Notes: generated from the sequence alone by a model not told the origin. A stretch of DNA of 64,000 bases from Limnohabitans sp. TEGF004 (GCF_027924965.1 NZ_AP027056.1:1426001-1490000); one strand, 5' to 3'; shown: positions 36,903 through 46,733, counted from the stretch's first letter. Translations and numbers: made by a program.

Positions 36903-38693
36903 TTAAAAACTCGCACTCAGGCTAAAACCTGCTGTGCTTCCTGATGTTTTGAAGTTATCGGGTTTATTGACAGGTGCGCCAATGAAAAAATCGTAATTCA
37001 GTTTTTGAATTGAGCCACGTAAACCCAATACCGCACCTGTCAGTCTTTTCGCGACGAGCAGTTCGCTACTGGGGCCACCTACTTGCCCTGTATCTAAGCC
37101 TAAATAAAACTCTTGGCCGCTGTCGCCCAAGGTAAAGCTCAAGTCGTTGCGCCAGAACCAGCCACGTTCCGCACTCAATACAGATTCACCGTCATAACCA
37201 CGTACGGTGTAACGACCACCAATGACAAAACGATCTTGTTGCGTCAGTGGGGTTCTGTTTTTTTGAATGCGCCAAGAGCCGTTGTAGCGAATGCGCTGCA
37301 CTTCATTATTTGGCCCGACCACCTTGAAAGGCAAGGTCAAATTGACATCGGCAATGACCAAGGCAAAACGCGAAGTCCCGTCATTGAAAGCCTCTTCAGG
37401 CGCTGGGATTGAACCGAATGCACCTGTACCACGCTTATAAGTTAGGTTGCTTTCAAGCGTCGCATCTTGGATGAAGGCTTTGTGATTGAGTATGCTGTCC
37501 CAACCACCCACCACACGGCGTTGCACATTGACTTCTGTGTCATCAATGTAGTTATTGCTTTTGCGCTGGAATGCACGGACTGCCAGATTGAGTTTTTGCT
37601 TGCCATCGCGCATCAACAAACGGTTGAGCTTGATCTCATTGTTCTCGCTGGTGCCTCGGTAAACGTAACTTTGGCTCAGTCCGGCCACAGTTTGGTAGTA
37701 ACTACTGGCGCTAGATGTCGCCCCCAATGTCCAGTACCCCATTGGCATTGAGTAGTGGATGGTGTTGGCATGCGTTCCTCTTGGTCCACTGTCACCGCCG
37801 CCCATGCCATTGGTGTTGGTGACATAGAACAAGTCATTGAGGGTGAGTGCGTTGTCGTAGTTGACGGTCACGCTGCCTTGGTATCGACCTGTGGCTTTGG
37901 TGCCGCTGTCATCCGCATTGACAGTAAGCCTGAAGGGAAAAGGCTGACGGTACGAAACCACCAAATCACTGTCCCCCAACTGAGCACCGTCACCTTGTGC
38001 AGGCTCGATTTGAATATCGGCTTCCGCCGTGGGCACACGCTTAAGATTTTCTAAGGCTTGTTCAATGTCACGCAAGTTGAGGATGTCGCCCGCTTGCATA
38101 GGAAGGGCATTGCTCAAATTAACGCGTGGGTCTACAGGATCTGCAAGTCGAATGGCACGTATGCGTCCAGGTATCAGTGTGAGCGCCAAAGTGCCTTGGC
38201 TCATGTCTTGCTGACTGGCTAGAACCCGTGAGGTGACAAAACCACGATCTACCAAACCTTTCTGCGCCCGATCAATCAACCAAGCTACACCTTGTGCGCC
38301 AACGCATTGCGCAATAAAGACGGGCGCGTCGAGTGCAGTGAGTTGCTCAAGCAGCCAATCGAACTCAGGTAGCGGTACGCCCGAGCTGTTTTGAAGTTGA
38401 AGACGCTGAATCGAAAAGCAAGGCGTTTCGATGGGCAGTGTCTGCAAAGTCGATTTTTCTGGGACAGACAGTCGAACATCTGAGGTGCGCTCAAGTTGCT
38501 GCCTCAATTGCTGGTCTTGTTGCTGCTGTCTCTGCAACTCTTGCAGGTTACGAATGCCAAGATCACCCTCTTGTGCGGAAGTGATTTGGGCGGAGACATT
38601 GATGGACAAACATAAGACAGTCACTAGACTCGCAACTTGTTGTCCACGTCTTAGTACTAAGAGCTGTGCTGAATAATGAAGCATGCAAGTCAT
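36903..38693 (-). CDS. cdiB: Two-partner secretion outer membrane transporter (CdiB/ShlB family)
   Basis: The 596-residue TpsB protein has a signal peptide (about residues 15-36), a Gln-rich helix/linker (QELQRQQQQDQQLRQ), two POTRA domains (about 85-250, with GRIRAIRLAD), and a 16-strand barrel. The conserved barrel-lock motif VRGYDGE is present near residue 500, and the C-terminus ends in Phe. It exports CdiA through the outer membrane in an unfolded state. The start is at 38693, or 9 bases downstream at 38684. It is the first gene of the operon, followed closely by the acyltransferase, with an AT-rich promoter region upstream. Confidence 0.9.
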   Translation of the reverse strand: MTCMLHYSAQLLVLRRGQQVASLVTVLCLSINVSAQITSAQEGDLGIRNLQELQRQQQQDQQLRQQLERTSDVRLSVPEKSTLQTLPIETPCFSIQRLQLQNSSGVPLPEFDWLLEQLTALDAPVFIAQCVGAQGVAWLIDRAQKGLVDRGFVTSRVLASQQDMSQGTLALTLIPGRIRAIRLADPVDPRVNLSNALPMQAGDILNLRDIEQALENLKRVPTAEADIQIEPAQGDGAQLGDSDLVVSYRQPFPFRLTVNADDSGTKATGRYQGSVTVNYDNALTLNDLFYVTNTNGMGGGDSGPRGTHANTIHYSMPMGYWTLGATSSASSYYQTVAGLSQSYVYRGTSENNEIKLNRLLMRDGKQKLNLAVRAFQRKSNNYIDDTEVNVQRRVVGGWDSILNHKAFIQDATLESNLTYKRGTGAFGSIPAPEEAFNDGTSRFALVIADVNLTLPFKVVGPNNEVQRIRYNGSWRIQKNRTPLTQQDRFVIGGRYTVRGYDGESVLSAERGWFWRNDLSFTLGDSGQEFYLGLDTGQVGGPSSELLVAKRLTGAVLGLRGSIQKLNYDFFIGAPVNKPDNFKTSGSTAGFSLSASF

Positions 38694-38718
38694 TCTTTAA
38701 ATTAACTATTTATTACCC

Positions 38719-38746
38719 ATAATATCCATCAATAATAATTTAGCAA
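38719..38746 (-). promoter_or_regulatory. Predicted sigma-70 promoter of the CDI-like operon
   Basis: On the minus strand TTGCTA (38746-38741) and TATTAT (38724-38719) are 16 bases apart, in a strikingly AT-rich stretch (38701-38780) compared with its surroundings. Transcription would start about 20 bases before the cdiB ATG. The gap 38694-38889 otherwise holds nothing recognised; the gene at 38890 is divergent. Confidence 0.45.
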
Positions 38747-38889
38747 TTACTTTTAATTAAAAATTAGCATGCTGTTTAAAACACAACCAAGCCCTGAGCA
38801 CGCACAGCAATACAAATCATGCACATGCATCCAAAACATGCACCTCTTTGGCGCATCAGCCTTGGCGCGTGTTTTGCTAGACAAACTAC

Positions 38890-41800
38890 ATGTCTATCCA
38901 TGCCGCACTTCACCACGTCACCCAATACAGCTACGACCGACTGGTTGAGTTAGGCCCACAGGTCATCCGCCTGCGCCCTGCCCCGCACTGCCGCAGCAAC
39001 GTGATTTCGTACTCACTCAAGGTCGAGCCCGAGCATTTCATCAACTGGCAGCAAGACCCATTCGCCAACTACCAAGCCCGCTTGGTGTTTCATGAGAAGA
39101 CGACCGAGTTCAAAGTCACGGTGGACTTGGTGGTGGAAATGGCGGTGTACAACCCGTTTGACTTCTTCCTCGAACCACACGCCGAAAAGTTCCCCTTCGC
39201 CTACGGCGTGACCTCGGCCCAAGAGCTGGCACCCTACTTGGTGACCAACCGCTTCACGCCCAACTTCAAGCACTACTTCAAGTGCATCGATTTCAAAGCG
39301 CTCAAGCGTGAGCCCATTCGCACGATCGACTTTCTGGTGGAGATCAACCGCAAGCTGCACGAAGACATTGCGTACACCATCCGCATGGAACCCGGCGTGC
39401 AGACGCCCGAAGAAACGCTCACCCTGCGCAGCGGCTCGTGCCGCGACACCGCATGGTTGCTGGTGAATTTGCTGCGTCACTGTGGTTTGGCAGCCCGCTT
39501 TGCCTCTGGCTATTTGATTCAACTCGCCCCCGATGTGAAGTCGCTCGACGGTCCCAGCGGCACCGAGGTGGACTTTACCGATTTGCACGCATGGTGCGAG
39601 GTGTATCTGCCCGGCGCAGGTTGGATTGGCCTTGACCCCACATCGGGCTTACTGGCTGGCGAAGGCCACATTCCGCTGGCTTGCACACCACAGCCATCGA
39701 GCGCTGCACCGATTGAAGGCTTGGTAGACGAAGCCGAGGTGGAATTTGGCCACGAGATGAAAGTCACCCGCGTGCTTGAATCACCACGCGTGACCAAGCC
39801 CTACACCGAAGACGAATGGATGGAGGTGCTGGCCTTGGGCGACGAGGTGGACCGCCGATTGGTGGAAGGCGATGTGCGACTGACCATGGGTGGCGAGCCC
39901 ACCTTCGTCACCGTGCACGACCGCGACGCACCAGAATGGAACACCGATGCACTGGGCCCGACCAAACGCGGCTTTGCCACCGAATTGGTGCACAAGCTGC
40001 GTGCCGAATATGGCGATGGCGGCTTCTTGCATTTCGGCCAAGGCAAGTGGTACCCGGGCGAGCAGTTGCCGCGCTGGGCGCTGGGCATTTACTGGCGCAC
40101 CGACGGCCACCCTTGTTGGCACAACCCCGATTTGTTTGCCGACGAACGTGTGCCAAGCCAATACACCACCGAAGACGCGCAACGCTTCACCCAAACCCTC
40201 GCGCACAAACTGGGGCTGGACGACCAATACATCACCCCCGGCTATGAAGACACGTGGTACTACCTGTGGCGTGAGCGCCGCTTGCCTGTGAACGTGGACC
40301 CGTTTGATGCCAAGCTCGACGATGAGATGGAGCGCGTGCGCCTGCGCCGTGTGTTCAGCCAAGGCCTAGACAAAACCGTGGGCTATGTGTTGCCTCTCAA
40401 AGCTGGCGAAGTGGCAGGCGGCCCGCGTTGGAGCACCGGCCCTTGGTTCTTGCGCGACGAGCGCATGTACCTCGTCCCCGGCGACTCGCCCATGGGCCTG
40501 CGCTTGCCACTCGACTCACTACCGTGGGTCAGCCAAGCCGACTACCCCTACGCGATTGAGCAAGACCACTTTGCTGAGCGCAAGCCCCTGCCCCACGCGG
40601 CGGCCTTGCGTGCGCAGTACTCGCACCACGCACGCCACACACATTACGACCACCACATCAACACGCATGTGGCGGGCGGCGGCATAGCCCAAGGCGGCAC
40701 GGTGGGCCTGCAAACGGGCATGGGTCAAGACGGCTTTGTGCCGGGCACCCCGCACCCTGTGCCAGCCAAAGACCAATCGGCGCATTGGATTACCCGCACC
40801 GCCATTTGCGTGGAAGTGCGTGACCCATCGCGTGCCAACGGCCCCGCCGTTGAATTGAAGGCGATGGAAAACCCACAAGGTTTGATTTATGTGTTCATGC
40901 CGCCACTCGGCGACTTGGAAGACTACCTAGAGCTGCTCAGCGCCATCGAAGCCACGGCGGAAGAGTTGGGCGTGCGCCTTGTGTTGGAAGGCTATCCGCC
41001 CCCACGCGATGTGCGACTGAAAGTACTGCAAGTCACGCCTGACCCCGGTGTGATTGAGGTCAACATCCACCCCGCCCACAACTGGCTGGAAATCGTGGAC
41101 CACACCGAGTTCTTGTACAAAGCCGCGTTTGAATCGCGCCTGTCTGCCGAGAAGTTCATGACCGATGGCCGACACACCGGCACAGGCGGCGGCAACCACA
41201 TCGTCATGGGCGGGGCCACGCCTGCGGACAGCCCGTTTTTGCGCAAGCCAGAACTGTTGGCCTCGCTCATCTTGTATTGGCACAACCATCCCTCATTGAG
41301 CTACTTGTTCAGCGGCATGTTCATTGGCCCCACCAGCCAAGCACCGCGTGTGGACGAAGCACGTAACGACCAAATTTACGAACTTGAAATTGCGCTGGCC
41401 GAAATCCAAAAGAACCGCGACAAGTTTGGCGATGACATGCCACCGTGGATCGTGGATCGCACGCTGCGCAACTTGCTGATTGACGTCACAGGCAACACCC
41501 ACCGCAGTGAGTTTTGTATCGACAAGCTCTACTCGCCCGATTCGTCCACCGGACGTTTGGGCTTGCTCGAACTACGCGCTTTTGAGATGCCACCGCACGA
41601 ACGCATGAGCATCGTGCAGCAGCTCTTGCTGCGCGCCTTGGTCGCTCGTTTTTGGGAGCAGCCTTACAAAGCATCCGCCACCCGTTGGGGCACCGAGCTG
41701 CACGACCGCTTCTTGCTGCCGCATTTCGTCAAAGCGGACTTTGACGATGTGCTGACCGAGTTGGGCGACTGTGGTTTTCAGTTCGACCCCGAATGGTTTG

Positions 41801-42372
41801 CCCCTCACTTTGAATTCCGATTCCCTCGCGTGGGCGATTTGCAAACACTGGGCATTAACCTCACGTTGCGCAACGCCTTGGAGCCTTGGCACGTCATGGG
41901 CGAAGAAGGCTCCAGCGGCGGTACGGTGCGCTATGTGGATTCGTCGCTCGAACGCATTGAGGTGCATGTGGCAGGACTCAACCCGAGCCGCCACACCATC
42001 ACCGTCAATGGCCGCCCCTTGCCTTTGCAACCCACAGGGACCGTGGGCGAATACGTGGCCGGTGTGCGTTACCGCGCATGGGCTCCGTCTTCTGCCTTGC
42101 ACCCGACCATTGGCGTGCATGTGCCACTGACCTTTGACATTGTGGACACTTGGATGAAGCGCTCAGTGGGCGGCTGCCAGTACCACGTGGCGCACCCGGG
42201 TGGACGCAACTACGACAGCTTTCCTGTCAACGCGTATGAGGCTGAGAGCCGCCGCTTGTCGCGCTTCTTCCCGCTGGCCCACACGCCGGGCAAATTGGAT
42301 GTGCCTCAAGCCACCGTGGGGGTGCCTGCCAGCAAAGAGTTCCCCTTCACGCTGGATTTGCGACGCGACTAA
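38890..42372 (+). CDS. Large transglutaminase-like protein with DUF2126 C-terminal region
   Basis: This 1160-residue protein has a beta-rich N-terminus (MSIHAALHHVTQYSYDR) followed by a transglutaminase core: RSGSCRDTAW with Cys184, DLHAWCEVYLPGAGW with His, and GLDPTSG with Asp, a complete triad. Residues about 320-1160 form the DUF2126 region (LTMGGEPTFVTV, FGQGKWYPGEQLPRWALG, GGGNHIVMGG, HPSLSYLFSG, GRLGLLELRAFEMPPH), which resembles glutamine-synthetase/GCS-type amidoligases. No signal peptide, so cytoplasmic. It leads the operon with the ATP-grasp/alpha-E fusion (64 bases on) and a second transglutaminase. The set is thought to make or trim an unknown peptide-like modification. Confidence 0.9.
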   Translation: MSIHAALHHVTQYSYDRLVELGPQVIRLRPAPHCRSNVISYSLKVEPEHFINWQQDPFANYQARLVFHEKTTEFKVTVDLVVEMAVYNPFDFFLEPHAEKFPFAYGVTSAQELAPYLVTNRFTPNFKHYFKCIDFKALKREPIRTIDFLVEINRKLHEDIAYTIRMEPGVQTPEETLTLRSGSCRDTAWLLVNLLRHCGLAARFASGYLIQLAPDVKSLDGPSGTEVDFTDLHAWCEVYLPGAGWIGLDPTSGLLAGEGHIPLACTPQPSSAAPIEGLVDEAEVEFGHEMKVTRVLESPRVTKPYTEDEWMEVLALGDEVDRRLVEGDVRLTMGGEPTFVTVHDRDAPEWNTDALGPTKRGFATELVHKLRAEYGDGGFLHFGQGKWYPGEQLPRWALGIYWRTDGHPCWHNPDLFADERVPSQYTTEDAQRFTQTLAHKLGLDDQYITPGYEDTWYYLWRERRLPVNVDPFDAKLDDEMERVRLRRVFSQGLDKTVGYVLPLKAGEVAGGPRWSTGPWFLRDERMYLVPGDSPMGLRLPLDSLPWVSQADYPYAIEQDHFAERKPLPHAAALRAQYSHHARHTHYDHHINTHVAGGGIAQGGTVGLQTGMGQDGFVPGTPHPVPAKDQSAHWITRTAICVEVRDPSRANGPAVELKAMENPQGLIYVFMPPLGDLEDYLELLSAIEATAEELGVRLVLEGYPPPRDVRLKVLQVTPDPGVIEVNIHPAHNWLEIVDHTEFLYKAAFESRLSAEKFMTDGRHTGTGGGNHIVMGGATPADSPFLRKPELLASLILYWHNHPSLSYLFSGMFIGPTSQAPRVDEARNDQIYELEIALAEIQKNRDKFGDDMPPWIVDRTLRNLLIDVTGNTHRSEFCIDKLYSPDSSTGRLGLLELRAFEMPPHERMSIVQQLLLRALVARFWEQPYKASATRWGTELHDRFLLPHFVKADFDDVLTELGDCGFQFDPEWFAPHFEFRFPRVGDLQTLGINLTLRNALEPWHVMGEEGSSGGTVRYVDSSLERIEVHVAGLNPSRHTITVNGRPLPLQPTGTVGEYVAGVRYRAWAPSSALHPTIGVHVPLTFDIVDTWMKRSVGGCQYHVAHPGGRNYDSFPVNAYEAESRRLSRFFPLAHTPGKLDVPQATVGVPASKEFPFTLDLRRD

Positions 42373-42436
42373 GAACACCACGCTTCTACTACTTCGCAAT
42401 GCCACAACCCAAAGGCGGTGAGACAATGCAGCCACT

Positions 42437-45163
42437 GTGCAAAAGCCTTCTTCATCCCTCTCTGAGTCTGTTGCTACACCGCGTTTGCTGGACGTGGTGA
42501 AGGGCCTTGCGCATTCCGCCGACAGCGGGCACTTTGATGAGCTGCAAGGCAAGTGTTCGCCACTGCTTGTGCAGCCAATGGCAGAGCCTAAAACTACGCC
42601 TACGCATACGCCTGCTCCAGAAGCCGAACCCGATTTAAGCCCCGCCTGGCAAACCTTTTTTGACCAGCTCGGCAGCACAGGCCTAGACGACCTCGACCGC
42701 CGCACCCAAACCCTCGCTCGCCAAGTGCGCGACAACGGCATCACCTACAACGTGTATGCCAGCCAAGGTGGCCCACAGCGGCCTTGGGCTTTGGACCTGT
42801 TCCCCCTCATCATCACCCCCGACAGCTGGCAGCAGATTGAAGTGGGCGTGAAGCAACGCGCACGTTTGCTCGAGCGCATGATGGCCGATGTGTATGGCCC
42901 GCAGCAATTGATTCGCGAAGCCATGATTCCACCCGCCTTGGTGCAGGGCCACCCTGGCTACTTGCGCGCCATGCATGGCGTGGCGCCTGTGGGTGGGACA
43001 CATTTGCACATCGCGGCGTTTGACTTGGCGCGTGGGCCTGACGGCAACTGGGCCGTGGTGTCGCAACGTACGCAAGCGCCTTCGGGCTTGGGCTACTTGT
43101 TAGAAAACCGCTTACTCATTTCGCGCCAGTTTCCGCAAGCGTTTGAGGCCATGAGCATTCAGCGCCTCGCGGCCACCTACCGTGTGTGGGTGGAGTCGCT
43201 CAAGGCGCACAGCCCTGAAGGGGCGAATGCACACGTGGCCTTGCTCACACCTGGGCCCTACAACGAAACGTATTTCGAACACGCTTACCTCGCCCGCTAT
43301 TTGGGCCTCACCTTGGTCGAAGGCCATGACCTGACCGTGCGCGACGAGCGTGTGTACCTGCGCACCTTGCGCGGCTTAGAGCCCGTGCATGTGTTGCTCA
43401 AGCGCATGGACGATGAGTTCTTAGACCCGTTGGAGTTGCGCGCTGACTCCACCTTGGGCATTCCCGGTTTGCTGCAAGCCGTGCGCGCAGGGAATGTGGT
43501 GGTGGCCAATGCGCCGGGCTCGGCATTTTTAGAGTCGCCCGCTTTGTTGGGCTTCTTACCCGCACTCAGCGAAAAGCTGTTGGGCGAAGAACTGCAACTG
43601 CCGGCACTCGACACTTGGTGGTGTGGCGAACGCGCGGCCTTGGCGTCAGTGTTGCCGCGACTTGAACACATGGCCATCAAGCCCACCTACCCGGGCTCGA
43701 CCACGCACGGCACGTTTGATGCAACGCTCGGTCGCACACTCACCCAAGCACAACGCGACGAATGGGTGGGCCGCATCACCCGCCAGCCCGACCGCTACAC
43801 CTTGCAGGCCTACTCACCACTGTCGCAAATGCCCACGTGGAAAAACACCACCGAAGGCGTGGTGCAACGTTCGGTCATGCTGCGTGTGTTTGCCTTGCGC
43901 AACAGCGCTGGCGATGGCCCAGATGCGTGGCGTGTGTTGCCCGGTGGTTTGGCGCGCATTGCAGCACCGGATGCACAAATTGCCTCCATGCAACGCGGCG
44001 GCAGCAGCGCCGATGTGTGGGTACAAACCGAAGCCGATGTGGACCGCAGCAGCTTGCTGCCCAAGTACAACTTGGCCTCTAACTTCAAACACCGCGAGCG
44101 CATGGTCACCAGCCGTGCCGCAGAAAACTTGTATTGGCTAGGTCGCTACACAGAGCGCAGCGAAAACATGGTGCGCTTGGTACGCCTGTGCATCGAAGCA
44201 CTGAACGGCGAAGACCCCGCCTCACGCAGCCTGTGGGCGTGGTTGCAATTGCTCACCCAACGCCAAGGCTTGGTGCCTGTGGGTGTGCCATCCGCGCACG
44301 CTGCCACTGACGACAAAGCCACCAGCACCCCCAGCATGGGTGCACGCCGCCGCGTGTTCGAACGCACACTCATTGCCTGCCTCGACCAAGACGACCACAG
44401 CACCAGCGTGGGCTACAACTTGCGAGCGCTCCATCAAGCTGCTTCATCGCTGCGCGAACGCTTGTCGCCCGAGCACTGGAACGCCATCGTGCATTGTGTG
44501 GACCAGTTCAGCGCCGATTGCGCACGAGCAGGTTCGCCACGCGAGTTCTCAGCCGTGCAAGCCATGCAAGCCCTCGATGCTGCTAGCTCGGCACTCGCGG
44601 CCATCACCGGCGCACAAACCGACCGCATGACACGCGATGACGGTTGGCAACTTCTGAGCATCGGCCGCCATGTGGAGCGCTTGGGCTTTTTGTCGTCAGC
44701 CCTCGACTTGGCGGTGGAAGTGGGCGCGTTTGAAGGCGCGGCTGACGAAGCGCACAGCGCAGACGAAAACAGCTCGCACTTTGCAGCTTTGTTGTCGCTG
44801 TTTGACAGCACCATCACCTTCCAAGCGCAGTACCAACAAAGCCGCGAACTGGCCCCGCTCATCGAGCTGTTGGTGCAAGACAACGACAACCCACGCTCGC
44901 TGGCTTGGGTGGCGCGTGCGCTGCGCGGACGTTTGTCGAAGTTGGCCAAAACGCCGATGGGAGAACCCGATGCACTGGCCCGCTTGGTACCCACTTTGAA
45001 AAATACCGATTTAGAACAGCTCTGCGCATCTAACGATGCAGGCCATCACCCCAACCTACGTGCTTGCCTGACCGAGTGCATGCAAGCCGCGTGGCAGGTG
45101 TCGGACGCCATCACCGCGCGTTATTTCAGCCACACCGACGACGCCGACAGCGTGGGGGCCTGA
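42437..45163 (+). CDS. Fusion of circularly permuted ATP-grasp and alpha-E domains
   Basis: The 908-residue protein combines two parts that are separate genes at 20100-22501. Residues about 65-555 are the ATP-grasp unit (ALDLFPLIITPDSW, LLTPGPYNETYFEHAYLARYLG, MDDEFLDPLELR, VLPGGLARIA). The part from about 565 is the alpha-E unit (SRAAENLYWLGRYTERSENMVRL). The first 60 residues are a variable leader. Translation appears to begin at GTG 42437; no in-frame ATG lies before the conserved part except around residue 48. It is followed 3 bases later by the transglutaminase gene. The substrate is unknown. Confidence 0.9.
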   Translation: MQKPSSSLSESVATPRLLDVVKGLAHSADSGHFDELQGKCSPLLVQPMAEPKTTPTHTPAPEAEPDLSPAWQTFFDQLGSTGLDDLDRRTQTLARQVRDNGITYNVYASQGGPQRPWALDLFPLIITPDSWQQIEVGVKQRARLLERMMADVYGPQQLIREAMIPPALVQGHPGYLRAMHGVAPVGGTHLHIAAFDLARGPDGNWAVVSQRTQAPSGLGYLLENRLLISRQFPQAFEAMSIQRLAATYRVWVESLKAHSPEGANAHVALLTPGPYNETYFEHAYLARYLGLTLVEGHDLTVRDERVYLRTLRGLEPVHVLLKRMDDEFLDPLELRADSTLGIPGLLQAVRAGNVVVANAPGSAFLESPALLGFLPALSEKLLGEELQLPALDTWWCGERAALASVLPRLEHMAIKPTYPGSTTHGTFDATLGRTLTQAQRDEWVGRITRQPDRYTLQAYSPLSQMPTWKNTTEGVVQRSVMLRVFALRNSAGDGPDAWRVLPGGLARIAAPDAQIASMQRGGSSADVWVQTEADVDRSSLLPKYNLASNFKHRERMVTSRAAENLYWLGRYTERSENMVRLVRLCIEALNGEDPASRSLWAWLQLLTQRQGLVPVGVPSAHAATDDKATSTPSMGARRRVFERTLIACLDQDDHSTSVGYNLRALHQAASSLRERLSPEHWNAIVHCVDQFSADCARAGSPREFSAVQAMQALDAASSALAAITGAQTDRMTRDDGWQLLSIGRHVERLGFLSSALDLAVEVGAFEGAADEAHSADENSSHFAALLSLFDSTITFQAQYQQSRELAPLIELLVQDNDNPRSLAWVARALRGRLSKLAKTPMGEPDALARLVPTLKNTDLEQLCASNDAGHHPNLRACLTECMQAAWQVSDAITARYFSHTDDADSVGA

Positions 45164-45166
45164 GCC

Positions 45167-46219
45167 ATGTTGCTGTACATCACCCACACCACCACTTACC
45201 ACTATGTGCCGCAGGTCAACACCGCGCAGCACATGGCGCATTTGCTGCCGCGCAGCGATGCTGCACAAACGGTGCAACACGCCGAGCTGCACATCACACC
45301 CACACCAGCAGCGACCAGCACGCATGTGGATGTGTTTGGCAACAACCGCACTTTCTTCTCGCTGCCCGTGGTGCACGACACACTCAGCATCACAGCCAAG
45401 AGCACGGTGGACACCCACTTCATCGCCTACCCACCCGAGCAAGCCTTGACCACGCCCGCCTGGGAAAACGTGCGCGAACACTTTGTGTATCACTCGGGCG
45501 CTGCGTGGGACGCGGCTACCGAATACGTGTTTGCCTCGCCCTATATGCAGCCGCATCCCGACTTTGCCGAATATGCGCGTGCCAGTTTTGTGCCCGCTCG
45601 CCCCGTGCTGGCAGCCGCGTGCGATTTGATGACGCGCATTCACCAAGAGTTCACGTATGAGGCCGCCAGCACAGACATCAACACGCCTGCGCTCGAAGCC
45701 CTCAAAAGCCGCAAAGGCGTGTGCCAAGACTTTGCGCACATCCTCATCGGTTGCTTGCGCACACAAGGTTTGGCCGCACGTTATGTGAGCGGCTATTTGG
45801 TAACCGAAGTACCTGAAGGCCAAACCCGCTTGATAGGCAGCGATGCCTCGCACGCATGGGTGTCGGTTTATGTACCCAACGATTTAGACGACGCAGCTGA
45901 AACCGCCAAGACCGGCGCACTTGCCACCCACGGCCAATGGTTTGACCTTGACCCCACCAACAACCGCTGGGGCCTCAGCTCGCCCGGCATCGACTACGTG
46001 ACCTTGGCCATTGGCCGCGACTACGCGGATGTATCGCCTGTGCGCGGCGTGATTCATGGCGGAGCTAGCCACACGTTGGAAGTTGCTGTGACGGTGCAAC
46101 CGGCTTCTGAGTTGGCAGCAGCTTCTGTGCAAACGCAAACACAGTCGCAATCACAAACCCAAAGTCAATCGCAAGGTCAGTCGCAAAGCCAATCACAAAG
46201 CCAAAGCGAAGCACGCTGA
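45167..46219 (+). CDS. Transglutaminase-like cysteine peptidase family protein with Gln/Ser tail
   Basis: The 350-residue protein has the N-terminal beta domain of bacterial transglutaminase-like proteins (LLYITHTTTYHYVPQV) and the core triad: GVCQDFAH with Cys186, SHAWVSVYV with His, and FDLDPTNN with Asp. It is the standard third partner of the ATP-grasp/alpha-E pair, and may cleave or transfer the product of the ligase. The last 29 residues are almost purely Gln, Ser and Thr (QTQSQSQ type), unusual for the family and probably disordered. No signal peptide. Confidence 0.9.
   Translation: MLLYITHTTTYHYVPQVNTAQHMAHLLPRSDAAQTVQHAELHITPTPAATSTHVDVFGNNRTFFSLPVVHDTLSITAKSTVDTHFIAYPPEQALTTPAWENVREHFVYHSGAAWDAATEYVFASPYMQPHPDFAEYARASFVPARPVLAAACDLMTRIHQEFTYEAASTDINTPALEALKSRKGVCQDFAHILIGCLRTQGLAARYVSGYLVTEVPEGQTRLIGSDASHAWVSVYVPNDLDDAAETAKTGALATHGQWFDLDPTNNRWGLSSPGIDYVTLAIGRDYADVSPVRGVIHGGASHTLEVAVTVQPASELAAASVQTQTQSQSQTQSQSQGQSQSQSQSQSEAR
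46130..46207 (+). repeat. Imperfect Gln-Ser codon repeat at the 3' end of the transglutaminase gene
   Basis: Short units based on CAATCGCAA and CAAAGC repeat about 13 times, encoding alternating Gln and Ser/Thr. Such tracts change length easily by replication slippage. Confidence 0.7.
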
Positions 46220-46277
46220 CCTCAGTCACGCGCTGTGAGCGCTCTTAAAATCACTGGATTCAAACAAGGAATCCAAC

Positions 46278-46733
46278 ATGAGCGTTTACGACAAACTCCA
46301 AACCCTGAACATCACCCTGCCCCCCGTGGCTGTGCCCGCTGCAGCCTATGTGCCGTTTGTGCAAACAGGCAACTTGGTGTTTTTGAGCGGCCACATTGCC
46401 AAACAAGACGGCAAGGTGTGGACTGGTCAGCTGGGTAAAACCATGCAAACTACCGAAGGCGCACAAGCCGCACGCGCTGTGGCTGTGGATTTGTTGGGCA
46501 CCTTGCACGCTGCCGTGGGCGACCTGAACAAGGTCAAGCGCATCGTCAAAGTAATGAGCTTGGTCAACTCCAGCCCCGACTACACCGAGCACCACTTGGT
46601 GACCAATGGTTGCAGCGAACTCATCGGCCAAGTGTTTGGCGACAAAGGCACGCACGCACGCAGCGCGTTTGGCGTGGCGCAACTGCCTTTGGGTGCTTGT
46701 GTGGAAATTGAGCTGATTGCCGAACTCGCCTAA
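46278..46733 (+). CDS. RidA family protein (YjgF/YER057c/UK114)
   Basis: The 151-residue protein belongs to the longer RidA subgroup: LPPVAVPAAAYVPFVQTGNLVFLSGHIAKQDG gives the typical strand and loop (recognised by VFLSGHI), and RSAFGVAQLPLGACVEIE the C-terminal signature. The arginine of the RidA active site (HARSAFGVAQLP) is present, so deamination of reactive enamines/imines is plausible. A ribosome site AAGGAATCC precedes the ATG. It converges with the metal-efflux operon, 21 bases apart. Confidence 0.9.
   Translation: MSVYDKLQTLNITLPPVAVPAAAYVPFVQTGNLVFLSGHIAKQDGKVWTGQLGKTMQTTEGAQAARAVAVDLLGTLHAAVGDLNKVKRIVKVMSLVNSSPDYTEHHLVTNGCSELIGQVFGDKGTHARSAFGVAQLPLGACVEIELIAELA

Noticed and set aside
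38694..38889. Search for an attachment site, tRNA or insertion sequence end bordering the CDI-like island
   Set aside because: The gap is AT-rich but has no tRNA, no terminal inverted repeat and no duplicated flank that I could see, nor at 25632-25771.
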